Shown here piece after piece: positions 1-8,157 of a DNA stretch of 64,000 nt. The DNA lies in NCBI RefSeq assembly GCF_916715725.1, contig NZ_CAKAPD010000001.1:248001-312000 (forward strand), read 5' to 3'. The notes under the pieces were generated by a model. That model was not told the DNA's origin. It did not search any database and saw only the letters and a program-made list of their open reading frames with translations. Position 1 is the first letter of the stretch; every line of letters begins with the position of its first letter. The stretch comes from an uncultured Rothia sp. GTDB lineage: Bacteria > Actinomycetota > Actinomycetes > Actinomycetales > Micrococcaceae. Position numbers and translations under genes: made by a program.

Positions 1-725
1 TACGCCACCTCGTTCTCGTACAGTTCGTACAGCAGGTTGAAGGTGTACTCCTTCAGCTCTGCCTGACGCTCCGCGGATTCCTTCGCCAGGCCGCGCTGGA
101 ACTTGTAACCAATGTAGTAGCCGTGCACTGCCTCGTCACGAATAATCAGACGAATCAGGTCAGCGGTGTTGGTCAGCTTCGCGTGCGAAGACCAGTACAT
201 GGGCAGGTAGAAGCCCGAGTAGAACAGGAAGGACTCCAGCAGAGTGGAGGCAACCTTCTTCTTCAGCGGGTCGTCACCGGTGTAGTAGGACAGAACGATC
301 TTCGCCTTCTTCTGCAGGTGCTCGTTCTCAGAAGCCCAGCGGAACGCCTCGTCAATCTCCTTGGTGGAGGCGAGGGTCGAGAAAATCGAGGAATACGACT
401 TTGCGTGCACGGACTCCATGAACGCAATGTTGGTGTACACGGCCTCTTCGTGCGCGGTCACAGCGTCCGGCAGCAGGGACACGGCACCGACAGTACCCTG
501 GATGGTGTCCAGCAGGGTCAGACCGGTGAAGACGCGCATGGTCAGCTGCTTCTCTTCCTCGGTCAGGGTCTTCCAGGAGGGCACATCGTTGCTCAGAGGC
601 ACCTTCTCCGGCAGCCAGAAGTTACCGGTCAGACGATCCCAAACCTCAAGGTCCTTCTCATCCTCAATACGGTTCCAGTTGATAGCCTCGATCACGTGGT
701 CGACGAGCTTCACCTTTTCGCTCAT
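1..725 (-). CDS. nrdF: Class Ib ribonucleotide reductase small subunit NrdF (partial)
   Basis: Beta subunit of class Ib ribonucleotide reductase. It houses the dinuclear metal centre and tyrosyl radical that start reduction of ribonucleoside diphosphates in NrdE. Translating the minus strand from the ATG at 723-725 gives 241 codons starting MSEKVKLVDHV and still open at the window edge, so about the last quarter of a ~320-residue protein is missing. The helix containing EEAVYTNIAFMESVHAKSY carries the E-x6-H metal-ligand pattern and the likely radical tyrosine of this family. A GGAGA ribosome site lies 7 bases before the start. It is last in nrdHIEF and separated from nrdE by a 147-bp gap holding a large inverted repeat. 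Identity is secure; only the C-terminus is unseen. Confidence 0.95.
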   Translation of the reverse strand, partial: MSEKVKLVDHVIEAINWNRIEDEKDLEVWDRLTGNFWLPEKVPLSNDVPSWKTLTEEEKQLTMRVFTGLTLLDTIQGTVGAVSLLPDAVTAHEEAVYTNIAFMESVHAKSYSSIFSTLASTKEIDEAFRWASENEHLQKKAKIVLSYYTGDDPLKKKVASTLLESFLFYSGFYLPMYWSSHAKLTNTADLIRLIIRDEAVHGYYIGYKFQRGLAKESAERQAELKEYTFNLLYELYENEVA

Positions 726-744
726 TAGTAATTCTCCGATTCTT

Positions 745-818
745 AAGGGGCGGTTACGGTCCCACGCGCGCCCAGCCAGTCGCGCAGGCGGTTTGCGTGT
801 TCACCGTAACCGCCCCTT
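745..818 (-). promoter_or_regulatory. Large inverted repeat between nrdE and nrdF
   Basis: The 16-base arm at 745-760 (AAGGGGCGGTTACGGT) is exactly complementary to the arm at 803-818. A second GC-rich stem-loop (GCGCG around GGCTGG) sits inside. In the nrd transcript the hairpin ends shortly before the nrdF ribosome site and has no U-run. It may act as a partial terminator, RNA-stability element or processing site that sets the NrdE:NrdF ratio. The inverted repeat is seen; its function is inferred. Confidence 0.6.
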
Positions 819-872
819 CCAGTCTTTAGTTATAGTGTGCCAGCTCAAGCTGAATGCGTCACAGCATTCGGG

Positions 873-3053
873 CTAGAGCATGCAGGATACGCAGCCTTCA
901 ACCTCGGTACCCTCAAGAGCCATCTGACGCAGACGGATGTAGTAGATGGTCTTGATGCCCTTACGCCATGCGTAAATCTGGGCGCGGTTGATATCGCGGG
1001 TGGTTGCGGTATCGCGGAAGAAGAGGGTCAGCGACAGGCCCTGGTCCACGTGCTGGGTTGCCACAGCGTAGGTGTCGATGATCTTCTCGTAACCAATTTC
1101 GTAGGAGTCCTGGTAGTACTCCAGGTTGTCGTTGGTCATGTACGGCGCCGGGTAGTAGACGCGGCCGAGCTTGCCTTCCTTGCGGATCTCAATCTTCGAA
1201 GCGATCGGGTGAATCGAAGAGGTCGAACCGTTGATGTAGGAGATGGAGCCGGTCGGCGGAACAGCCTGCAGGTTCTGGTTGTACATGCCGTACTGTGCCA
1301 CGTCAGCAGCCAGCTGAATCCACTCTTCACGGGTGGGGATGTGGTGCTTAGCGAACAGTTCGCGAGTACGCTCGGTCTGCGGTGCCCATTCCTTCTCAAT
1401 GTACTTGGCGAAGAACTCACCGGATGCGTACTTCGAGTTCTCGAAGCCCTCGAAACGCTGGCCGCGTTCCTTAGCGATCTGCATGGAGGCGCGGATTGCG
1501 TGGTAGGCGACGGTGTAGAAGTACATGTTGGTGAAGTCCAGTGCTTCTTCGGAACCGTAGTAGACGTGCTCGCGTGCCAGGTAGCCGTGCAGGTTCATCT
1601 GGCCCAGACCCACGGCGTGGCTCATGTTGTTGCCGCGCTCGATGGAGGGTACGGAGCGGATGTCGGACTGGTCGGAGACGGAGGTCAGCGAACGAATCGC
1701 GGTTTCCACGGTCTTGCCGAAGTCGTCGCCGTCCATGGTCAGTGCAATGTTCAGCGAACCGAGGTTGCAGGAGATGTCCTTACCGACGGTCTCGTAGCCG
1801 AGGTCAGCGTGGTAGGTGGACGGCTCAGAAACCTGCAGGATCTCGGAGCACAGGTTGGACATGATGACCTTACCGGCGATGGGGTTCGCGCGGTTGACGG
1901 TGTCTTCGAACATCACGTACGGGTAGCCGGACTCGAACTGGATCTCTGCGATGGTCTGGAAGAACTCGCGTGCGTTGATCTTGGTCTTGGTGATGCGTGC
2001 ATCGTCGACCATCTCGTAGTACTTCTCGGAGACGTTGATGTCGGAGAAGGGCACGCCGTAGATGCGTTCCACATCGTACGGGGAGAAGAGGTACATGTCC
2101 TCGTTCTTCTTCGCCAGCTCGAAGGTGATGTCGGGGATGACAACGCCCAGGGAGAGGGTCTTGATGCGGATCTTCTCGTCAGCGTTCTCACGCTTGGTGT
2201 CCAGGAAGGCGTAGATGTCGGGGTGGTGTGCGTGCAGGTACACGGCACCGGCACCCTGACGTGCGCCGAGCTGGTTTGCGTAGGAGAAGGCGTCTTCCAG
2301 CAGCTTCATGACGGGGATAACGCCCGAGGACTGGTTCTCAATCTTCTTAATGGGCGCACCGGACTCGCGCAGGTTGGTCAGGGCGAATGCCACGCCGCCG
2401 CCGCGCTTGGAGAGCTGCAGTGCAGAGTTGATGGAGCGGCCGATGGACTCCATGTTGTCTTCCATGCGCAGCAGGAAGCAGGAGACGAGCTCGCCGCGCT
2501 GCTTCTTACCTGCGTTGAGGAAGGTCGGGGTTGCCGGCTGGAAACGGCCGGAGATGATCTCGTCGACGATGTCTTCGGCAAGCTTCTCGTTGCCTTCTGC
2601 CAGCAGCAGCGCGACCATGCAGACGCGGTCTTCAAAACGCTCCAGGTAGCGCTGACCGTCGAAGGTCTTGAGCGCGTAGGAGGTGTAGAACTTGAAGGCG
2701 CCCAGGAAGGTCGGGAAGCGGAACTTCACGGCGTAGGCACGCTTGAACAGGTTCTTAATGAACTGGAAGTTGTACTTGTCGAAGAGTTCCGGCTCGTAGT
2801 ACTGGTTCTCGATCAGGTACTCGATCTTCTCTTCCAGGTCGTGGAAGAAGACGGTGTTGTTGTTGACGTGCTGCAGGAAGTACTGACGTGCAGCCTGACG
2901 GTCTGCATCGAACTGAATCTGGCCGTTCTCATCGTAGAGGTTCAGCAGTGCGTTCAGTTCGTGGTAGCTCATACCCTTGAACTTCTCGGGCACGCTCTTG
3001 CCGCTGTGGCTCGCACCGAGAGTTTCTAGTGCTGAGGGCAGTTTTGCGTCCAA
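873..3053 (-). CDS. nrdE: Class Ib ribonucleotide reductase large subunit NrdE
   Basis: Catalytic alpha subunit that converts NDPs to dNDPs with NrdF. The 726-residue product matches the usual ~715. It shows the N-terminal YHELNALLNLYDENG block, the active-site SNLCSEILQ cysteine region, the NLQAVPPTGS segment, and the C-terminal redox pair in EGCVSCML, which passes electrons from NrdH to the active site. The chosen start is TTG at 3051-3053 with AAGGA about 11 bases upstream, which makes it overlap nrdI by 28 bp and suggests translational coupling. A start nearer MSYHELN, 27 residues in, is possible, since relatives have only a short stretch before this block. There is no ATP-cone, as expected for class Ib. 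Confidence 0.95.
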   Translation of the reverse strand: MDAKLPSALETLGASHSGKSVPEKFKGMSYHELNALLNLYDENGQIQFDADRQAARQYFLQHVNNNTVFFHDLEEKIEYLIENQYYEPELFDKYNFQFIKNLFKRAYAVKFRFPTFLGAFKFYTSYALKTFDGQRYLERFEDRVCMVALLLAEGNEKLAEDIVDEIISGRFQPATPTFLNAGKKQRGELVSCFLLRMEDNMESIGRSINSALQLSKRGGGVAFALTNLRESGAPIKKIENQSSGVIPVMKLLEDAFSYANQLGARQGAGAVYLHAHHPDIYAFLDTKRENADEKIRIKTLSLGVVIPDITFELAKKNEDMYLFSPYDVERIYGVPFSDINVSEKYYEMVDDARITKTKINAREFFQTIAEIQFESGYPYVMFEDTVNRANPIAGKVIMSNLCSEILQVSEPSTYHADLGYETVGKDISCNLGSLNIALTMDGDDFGKTVETAIRSLTSVSDQSDIRSVPSIERGNNMSHAVGLGQMNLHGYLAREHVYYGSEEALDFTNMYFYTVAYHAIRASMQIAKERGQRFEGFENSKYASGEFFAKYIEKEWAPQTERTRELFAKHHIPTREEWIQLAADVAQYGMYNQNLQAVPPTGSISYINGSTSSIHPIASKIEIRKEGKLGRVYYPAPYMTNDNLEYYQDSYEIGYEKIIDTYAVATQHVDQGLSLTLFFRDTATTRDINRAQIYAWRKGIKTIYYIRLRQMALEGTEVEGCVSCML

Positions 3054-3556
3054 AATGCTTCCAATCCTTCGTTGACTTTTTCTACATCTGAATCGGTGCC
3101 CATGAGCTCAAACTTGAAGAGCACGGGCACATCGCACTTCTTGGCGACAATGTCTGCCGCGATACCGAAGAGCGGACCAAAGTTGGTGTTGCCGGAGCCA
3201 ATCACACCGATCATGTGGTTGCGATTTTGCTCCACGTTCAGGAATTTAACCACCTGCGGGGGAACGTTACCGGCGCCTTCAGGCTTGCCGTAGGTGGGGA
3301 CGACGAGCACGAACGGCTCATCAAGAATGAGGGTGTCTTCGCCGGTGCGCAGCGGCAGGCGGAGGCGGCGGGCACGAATCTTCTCCACGAACTTGTGGGT
3401 GTTACCTGAGATGGAGGAGAAGTACACGATGAGTGGCGCTGTGTCGTCCAGTTCGACCTCGGTCGCTCGACCCTCGGAGGCGTTGCGTGCATCCATAAGA
3501 ATCTTGCGGATTTCTGCGTGCTCGTCGACGGGGTTGGGCGTGAGGGCGGTACTCAA
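3026..3556 (-). CDS. nrdI: NrdI flavodoxin-like activator
   Basis: Flavodoxin-like protein that supplies oxidant for assembling the dimanganese-tyrosyl cofactor of NrdF. The 176-residue frame contains PLIVYFSSISGNTHKFVEKI (phosphate-loop type), FVLVVPTYG and MIGVIGSGNTNFG, all typical of NrdI. I chose TTG at 3554-3556 because an AAGGAG lies 6 bases before it. The open frame continues much further upstream through nrdH in another frame, but that part is not protein-like. It sits 73 bp after nrdH and overlaps the nrdE start. The N-terminal ~40 residues are longer than in Bacillus relatives. Confidence 0.93.
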   Translation of the reverse strand: MSTALTPNPVDEHAEIRKILMDARNASEGRATEVELDDTAPLIVYFSSISGNTHKFVEKIRARRLRLPLRTGEDTLILDEPFVLVVPTYGKPEGAGNVPPQVVKFLNVEQNRNHMIGVIGSGNTNFGPLFGIAADIVAKKCDVPVLFKFELMGTDSDVEKVNEGLEAFWTQNCPQH

Positions 3557-3629
3557 CGTGTACTCCTTATCTCGTGTGCCGGTGTGGTGCCGTGCCGATT
3601 CTCCGTTTGTACGGGTTTCGGCAGGGTTG

Positions 3630-3854
3630 TTACGCTGCCAGAGCGTTGATCTTGTCGGGCTGGAAGCCGGACCAGTGGTCCTCGCCTGCGATGACGACGG
3701 GTGCCTGCATGTAGCCGAGGGACTTGACCATTTCGAGTGCCTGAGCGTCTTCGGTGATATCAACCTTGGTGTAGCTGATACCCTTCGCGTCGAGGGCGCG
3801 GTAGGTCATGTTGCACTGGACGCACTGCGGCTTGGTGTACACGGTCACTACCAT
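3630..3854 (-). CDS. nrdH: NrdH-redoxin
   Basis: Glutaredoxin-like, thioredoxin-reductase-dependent electron donor for NrdEF. The 74 residues show the CVQC redox motif at positions 11-14 and the family's WSGFQPDKI block near the C-terminus. It is the first gene of the nrdHIEF operon. The ATG has AAAGTAAGAGG just upstream. The regulatory sites (NrdR-like and DnaA boxes) lie 190-370 bp upstream, so either the promoter is distant or the leader is long. Confidence 0.95.
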   Translation of the reverse strand: MVVTVYTKPQCVQCNMTYRALDAKGISYTKVDITEDAQALEMVKSLGYMQAPVVIAGEDHWSGFQPDKINALAA

Positions 3855-4046
3855 GGGAATGCCTCTTACTTTCTCCCGCTCAGGCGGGGTTATCTCGTGA
3901 ATGAATCTGGCGTGTTTCGTCTGTGGTTCACCACGTGGTGTTGACGGTGAGCGCGGTGCCGTCCGCTACCCCTCCTAGTGGGGTGTGGCGGTTTCCTGCG
4001 CGGGGGCAGGGCGCTCAAAGTGCCGTAGTGGTGGAACCGAGTATTA

Positions 4047-4062
4047 ATACTACATCTAGTGT
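4047..4062. promoter_or_regulatory. NrdR-like box 1
   Basis: ATACTACATCTAGTGT fits the NrdR-box pattern (consensus roughly acaCwAtATaTwGtgt) around a near-palindromic centre. NrdR is the ATP/dATP-sensing repressor of RNR operons. It lies upstream of nrdH with a second box exactly 31 bp away, centre to centre. Paired boxes separated by about three helical turns are characteristic of this regulator. Confidence 0.75.
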
Positions 4063-4077
4063 CGAGATTTTTCTGCA

Positions 4078-4093
4078 CCACAAGATGATGTGG
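4078..4093. promoter_or_regulatory. NrdR-like box 2
   Basis: CCACAAGATGATGTGG is palindromic (CCACA/TGTGG arms) and matches actinobacterial NrdR boxes. Its centre is at 4085.5 and that of box 1 at 4054.5. The 31-bp spacing is the main support for the assignment. Confidence 0.72.
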
Positions 4094-4158
4094 TGTGAGG
4101 GGCGTGTTTCGTTCGATAAACCCACAGCTGAACCCACTTAAGATGGGGTGCCTACAGC

Positions 4159-4167
4159 TTATCCACA
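4159..4167 (+). promoter_or_regulatory. DnaA box 1
   Basis: TTATCCACA is a perfect match to the consensus DnaA box. It lies upstream of the nrd operon, 55 bp from a second perfect copy. In Escherichia coli DnaA controls nrdAB, so a link between replication initiation and dNTP supply is plausible here, but this is inference. Confidence 0.6.
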
Positions 4168-4213
4168 CCCTGCCGCGGGGCTAGTTCGTTGGATTTTCGC
4201 GGGGTGCGCCGGG

Positions 4214-4222
4214 TTATCCACA
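4214..4222 (+). promoter_or_regulatory. DnaA box 2
   Basis: Second exact TTATCCACA, in the same orientation as the first and followed by GGTGGGG. Two perfect 9-mers within 64 bp are unlikely by chance in this GC-rich sequence. No other origin features (dnaA, dnaN, AT-rich unwinding element) are in the window, so this is not proposed as oriC. Confidence 0.6.
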
Positions 4223-4535
4223 GGTGGGGTTTAAGTTGGTCAGGATTTTTAAGGGTTCATTCGCCCGCCAAGTTGAGGTTCACTTAACCTCATGTATGCT
4301 TTCGGGGGCATAAAACCCGGCAGATTCGGGCTTGATTTTAAAGAGATCTCCGCTCTCGCCCGTTCTTGCGCGGAACGGCGCGGTTTTAAAGCAGAACGGA
4401 CTTTCTTAAAGGCGAGGGTTAACCCCCTTCGAGCGGGTTTAAGCTATGTGATTAAGGCTGTAGAAAAGATTTTTAACTCTTTTTGATGAGCCGGTGTGTC
4501 GTGGGTTTAAGTTGGTTAATTCCGCTGAAACAGCA
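4223..4535. other. Intergenic region upstream of the nrd control region
   Basis: No convincing gene. A short open frame at 4292-4486 has no ribosome site and no protein-like composition. A small perfect inverted repeat, TGAGGTT-cactt-AACCTCA, lies at 4274-4292 and could be an operator. The rest is mixed sequence without an obvious motif. Confidence 0.5.
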
Positions 4536-4581
4536 AAACCCACCGCATATACCGGTATTTCGCGGTATTTGCGGTGGGTTT
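4536..4581 (-). terminator. Terminator after the App1-like gene
   Basis: The 12-base arms AAACCCACCGCA (4536-4547) and TGCGGTGGGTTT (4570-4581) are perfectly complementary, with A/T tracts at both ends. The hairpin follows the minus-strand gene that ends at 4638. Confidence 0.75.
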
Positions 4582-4637
4582 ACTGGGTATCGGCACTGGT
4601 TTTAGCAACCGGTGAGGCGCAGGAGAAACACAGCCGG

Positions 4638-5747
4638 CTAGAAATCGATCAGGCCCAGCTCACGCAGCTTCTTACTCAGCGTTACGCCGTCGGTGGCTTC
4701 AATCCACAGCGGCGAGCGCATCATCTGTTCGGCGCGGTAGTCGCTCCACACGCGGCCGGAGGCGAGCATGGTCTCCCCCACGGTCAGGTTGCGGATGACG
4801 ATTGCCGCCACGTTGTCCGGGTAGCGTACCGCGAAGCCGTTGTAGATGTACGGGTCGCGCTGCCCGTCATCGCCGACGAGGATCCACTTCATCTGCGGGA
4901 ATTCCTCGGCGAGGCGGCGCAGGGACTCGACCTTGTGCTTGGTGCCGGAGCGGAACCAGCGGTCAGGGGTGGGTCCCCAGTCGGTGAGTAGGAACGTGCC
5001 GCGCGGGTAGCCGTTGCGGCTGAGGAAGCGGCGTAGGGTCGGGGTGATGTTCCAGGCGCCGGTGGACAGGTACATGAACGGCGCATCCGGGTGGCTACGG
5101 CGGATACGGTCGGTCATGACCGCCATGCCGGGGGTGGGGATGCGTGCGTGCTCGTCGAGGATGAAGGAGTTCCAGGCGGCGACGAGGGGGCGCGGCAGCA
5201 TGGTGACCATGACGGTGTCGTCCACGTCCATGATGACGCCGAGCTTCTGGCTTTCGGGAACGATGTAGACGCTGGTTGCTACGGCGCGGGATCCGGGCAC
5301 GTACATGACGACTTCGTGGATTCCGGGTTCCAGGTCGATGCTGAGTTTGACGTCGAGCACGCCGCCGCGGTCGGTGTACGCCTCGTACTTGGTGCCGCCG
5401 ATGACGATGGTGACGGGCGCATCGGACATTGCGGTTGCGGTGAAGGAGCGCCAGCCGCGCATGGGGTTGGCAGTGTCTTGGGTGCCGTCGACGACCTGCA
5501 GGAGGCGTTCGAGGGTGACCGTCTTGTAGAGGGCGCGGGCAATGACGCGGACCCAGCCGGGGTTGCCGTCGGAGGCGGCGCGTCCATAGCCTTCGGTGGG
5601 CACGAGGATAGGCTCGCGGCCGGCGGCGATGGCGCGCTTTTCTCGCCACCGGTGTAGCCGGTCTGCAACGCGGTAGCCGATGTTGACTGCCTCGTCGGCA
5701 GCATCGTTCACAAGGTTGCGCAGTTCGTGAGTGCCCAAATTCTCCAT
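4638..5747 (-). CDS. App1-like (DUF2183) phosphatidate phosphatase domain protein
   Basis: 369 residues from the ATG at 5745-5747. The C-terminal half holds VIMDVDDTVMVTM, a HAD-like DxDxT catalytic motif, followed by FMYLSTGAWN and ILVGDDGQRDPYIY. These are the conserved blocks of the App1/DUF2183 catalytic domain, known as an Mg-dependent phosphatidate phosphatase in yeast App1. The N-terminal ~170 residues (PNPMRGWRSF, beta-rich) match the bacterial members of this family. I see no signal peptide or membrane segment, so it is probably cytosolic or peripheral. A longer frame reaches 5861 but adds low-quality sequence. It is monocistronic, and its true bacterial substrate is unknown. Confidence 0.8.
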   Translation of the reverse strand: MENLGTHELRNLVNDAADEAVNIGYRVADRLHRWREKRAIAAGREPILVPTEGYGRAASDGNPGWVRVIARALYKTVTLERLLQVVDGTQDTANPMRGWRSFTATAMSDAPVTIVIGGTKYEAYTDRGGVLDVKLSIDLEPGIHEVVMYVPGSRAVATSVYIVPESQKLGVIMDVDDTVMVTMLPRPLVAAWNSFILDEHARIPTPGMAVMTDRIRRSHPDAPFMYLSTGAWNITPTLRRFLSRNGYPRGTFLLTDWGPTPDRWFRSGTKHKVESLRRLAEEFPQMKWILVGDDGQRDPYIYNGFAVRYPDNVAAIVIRNLTVGETMLASGRVWSDYRAEQMMRSPLWIEATDGVTLSKKLRELGLIDF

Positions 5748-5924
5748 CCCACTAGTGTAGCGGAGCGTTACCGGCTTGCGGCTTCTTGGTTCTGTGTTCT
5801 TACGCCTAGTTCTTATACCTATTAATACTGTGGTGCTGAGCGCGGGGTGTGATGTGCACATTATTTAGGGTGTATTCGCTGTTCAGATTCGTTCCTTGCA
5901 GGTGGGGGCGTTATCCTGGAAGGT

Positions 5925-7043
5925 ATGACCCACTCACAGCCTAACCGCCGACTTTTTGTGCTCGGCACTGCTATGCTTCCGCTGATTGCTGCTTGCTCGA
6001 AGAAGTCGAATGACTACGACGGCACCAGCGGTAATTTCACTCCGTATCAGGCTGGCGGCGAGACCTCTGCTGCCGCTACTCGCCCCGCCGCAACGAATTC
6101 GCCGACGGTTGCCGCTGCTGGCAACCCGGTTGATAAGCCGCGCGAATGGCCCGGCATCGGCAACTCCCTCGTTGGTGACGGCAAGTATGTTGCGTGGACT
6201 GTTGATGACGGCGCGAGCCCGGAGGCGATTCGCGGCTACGCTGAGTTCTCGAAGCGTACGAATACTCGCCTGACGTTCTTCATTAACGCGTCGTACACCG
6301 GTTTCAAGGAGCACGTGTCGCTGTTGCGTCCGCTGGCTCAGAGCGGCCAGATTCAGATTGCGAACCACACCTACAGCCACGCCGACCTGACCACCCTGGA
6401 CGCTGAGGGCGTGAAGGAAGAGTTGCAGCGTAACGAAGACGAGATTATGAGCATGTTCGGTGTCTCGTCGAAGCCGTACTTCCGCCCGCCGTACGGCCGC
6501 TACAACGATGCGGTGCTGAAGGCTGCTGGCGAGATTGGTTTTACCCGCCCGGTCATGTGGAACGGCACCACCGGTGACGAGGCGAAGACCAGCTCCCGCG
6601 TGATTTACATGCGCTGCATCCGATACATGCTGCCGCAGCAGATTGTGCTGGGCCACCTGAACTACGAGACGATCATCCCGATCCTGGATAAGGTGAAGGG
6701 TCTGATTGATGACCGCGGCCTGACTGCGGTGACGGTTCGTGACTACTACGGTGACGCATCCGAGGAAGAGATTAAGGCGGCGGCACCTTCGCCGACCCCC
6801 ACCCCGGAGGAGCACACCCCCTCCCCCGAGGCGACCACGGAGGCAGCCCCTACCCCGGAGCCGACCACTGAGGCTCCGACTCAGGCACCGACCACCCGCT
6901 ATGAGGATGAGGTTGCGGCTAGCCAGCAGGCGACGACCGCACCTGCGGCTACGACTGCTCCGCCGGCTCGTGCGACGGCGGCTCCGGCGGCGACGACCGC
7001 GCCGGCTGCTACGACGAGCGCTTCGGCAACTGCCCGCCGCTAG
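5925..7043 (+). CDS. Tat-exported lipoprotein, polysaccharide deacetylase (NodB fold)
   Basis: 372 residues. The N-terminus has a twin-arginine stretch NRRLFVLG and a lipobox IAAC with C24 as the lipidated cysteine, so the protein should be anchored outside the membrane. A NodB/carbohydrate esterase 4 domain follows, with motif 1 WTVDDG (D94, D95; the usual Phe is Val), motif 2 NHTYSH (H148, H152), motif 3 FRPPYG (187-191) and a late LGHLNYE histidine. Residues ~285-372 are a Pro/Thr/Ala-rich tail, probably crossing the wall. The likely role is deacetylation of peptidoglycan or a surface glycan. A paralog lies at 11360-12364. The start has AAGGT upstream. Confidence 0.88.
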   Translation: MTHSQPNRRLFVLGTAMLPLIAACSKKSNDYDGTSGNFTPYQAGGETSAAATRPAATNSPTVAAAGNPVDKPREWPGIGNSLVGDGKYVAWTVDDGASPEAIRGYAEFSKRTNTRLTFFINASYTGFKEHVSLLRPLAQSGQIQIANHTYSHADLTTLDAEGVKEELQRNEDEIMSMFGVSSKPYFRPPYGRYNDAVLKAAGEIGFTRPVMWNGTTGDEAKTSSRVIYMRCIRYMLPQQIVLGHLNYETIIPILDKVKGLIDDRGLTAVTVRDYYGDASEEEIKAAAPSPTPTPEEHTPSPEATTEAAPTPEPTTEAPTQAPTTRYEDEVAASQQATTAPAATTAPPARATAAPAATTAPAATTSASATARR

Positions 7044-7071
7044 CCGCTTCGGCTACATCTTTAGATACAGT

Positions 7072-7118
7072 AAAGGCCCCCTCGTACCGGAAGAACCGGT
7101 TCGAGGGGGCCTTGCATT
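7072..7118 (+). terminator. Terminator after the deacetylase gene
   Basis: AAAGGCCCCCTCG and CGAGGGGGCCTT form the outer stem, with ACCGG/CCGGTT inside. It resembles the hairpins after the next two plus-strand genes. It may also stop the convergent AraC gene. Confidence 0.75.
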
Positions 7119-7164
7119 CTCACAATGCGTTCATTCGTATGGTGTCCGCACCTTGCCGCGTGGG

Positions 7165-8151
7165 TTACGCGTGACGGTGTTCAGTACGGTATGCGGAGGG
7201 CGTGGTACCTGTCCAGAGAGTGAAGGCGCGCACGAAGCTATTAGCTTCAAGGTAGCCGAGCATGAACGCGATAGAGTCCATGCTCATATCCGTGGTGGAT
7301 AGGTACTGCTTGGCAAGGAGCAGACGCACATGGTTGAGCTGCTTACGGAAGGTGGTGCCTTCCTCAGAGAGCTGCCGCTGCAGGGTTCGGGCGCTGGTGA
7401 CGAGCTTACGGGCTACGTCTTCGATGGTGCTCTCCCCTACCGGGAGAAGTTCCACCAGGGCGGCACGCACTCGTGCTGAGGTGCTGTCCTCCACGTCCAG
7501 TTGCGAGAGCCTGCGTGAGAGCTCCGGCTCAAAGTAGGACCACATGCTCTCATTGTGGGAGATGAAGGGAATCTGCAGGTCCGAGAGTTTGAAGGTGATG
7601 GCGTTGACTCCGGTCACTTCTACCGGCACACCGAGCAGTTTCTCGAGGGAGGAGCTGACCGGGTAGACGCTTTCCGCTCGAAGGGGCTGTATCTGCTCTT
7701 TGGTTGCTGAGCGGATAATGTGCAGGATAAAAGCGAGTTCGCCTTCAGCCAGGAATGCGGGGATTTGGATTCCGGGTTCATCTGCCTCAATGGAGAGGGT
7801 GCTTTCCTGCCCCAGGGTTTCGAGGCGGTAGCGAACTGGCCCGATGAGGGGCTTGTGCTGAGCTAACCGTTCGATGCACCGCTGACCGTTTTGAGCGCAG
7901 TACGCCGCGAATATGGGCGGGCTGAAACGCTCAACACCGTCAGAGGTCGCCAGGCGGATAGCGAAGTCCTCGGAGGAAGCCAACTGCCCTACCGCATCCA
8001 TGAGAGCTAGATAGTCGGAGCCGGACAGGGCGGGTGTTGCACGGCTGAAGAGGTCTTCTGCCAGGCCCGCTTTGCGGAGCACTTCACCGGGATCAATGCC
8101 GAAGGCGGTGAAGAGCTGTGAGAACTGGGCATCCAGTATGTAGGTTTTCAT
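7165..8151 (-). CDS. AraC-family transcriptional regulator (OruR-type)
   Basis: 328 residues. The C-terminal ~100 residues are a two-helix-turn-helix AraC DNA-binding domain. The first HTH is around SARTLQRQLSEEGTTFRKQL; the second is MSMDSIAFMLGYLEANSFVRAF with the TGTTPSAYR ending. The N-terminal two thirds resemble the arabinose-binding-like domain of OruR/ArgR-type regulators. It lies 6 bp downstream of a short-chain dehydrogenase gene on the same strand, so the two are probably co-transcribed and this regulator may control that gene. The effector is unknown. Confidence 0.85.
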   Translation of the reverse strand: MKTYILDAQFSQLFTAFGIDPGEVLRKAGLAEDLFSRATPALSGSDYLALMDAVGQLASSEDFAIRLATSDGVERFSPPIFAAYCAQNGQRCIERLAQHKPLIGPVRYRLETLGQESTLSIEADEPGIQIPAFLAEGELAFILHIIRSATKEQIQPLRAESVYPVSSSLEKLLGVPVEVTGVNAITFKLSDLQIPFISHNESMWSYFEPELSRRLSQLDVEDSTSARVRAALVELLPVGESTIEDVARKLVTSARTLQRQLSEEGTTFRKQLNHVRLLLAKQYLSTTDMSMDSIAFMLGYLEANSFVRAFTLWTGTTPSAYRTEHRHA

Positions 8152-8157
8152 GAGGGG

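Noticed and set aside
837..3029. 730-codon plus-strand open frame opposite nrdE
   Set aside because: It mirrors nrdE in antisense, with Val/Gly/His-rich, domain-free sequence. High-GC genes commonly create such shadows.
4159..4222. Possible chromosomal origin from two DnaA boxes
   Set aside because: Only two boxes, and no dnaA/dnaN genes or AT-rich unwinding region. Regulation of nrd is the simpler reading.
4292..4486. 64-codon plus-strand open frame upstream of nrd
   Set aside because: No ribosome site, no family and poor codon composition; it lies in a control region.
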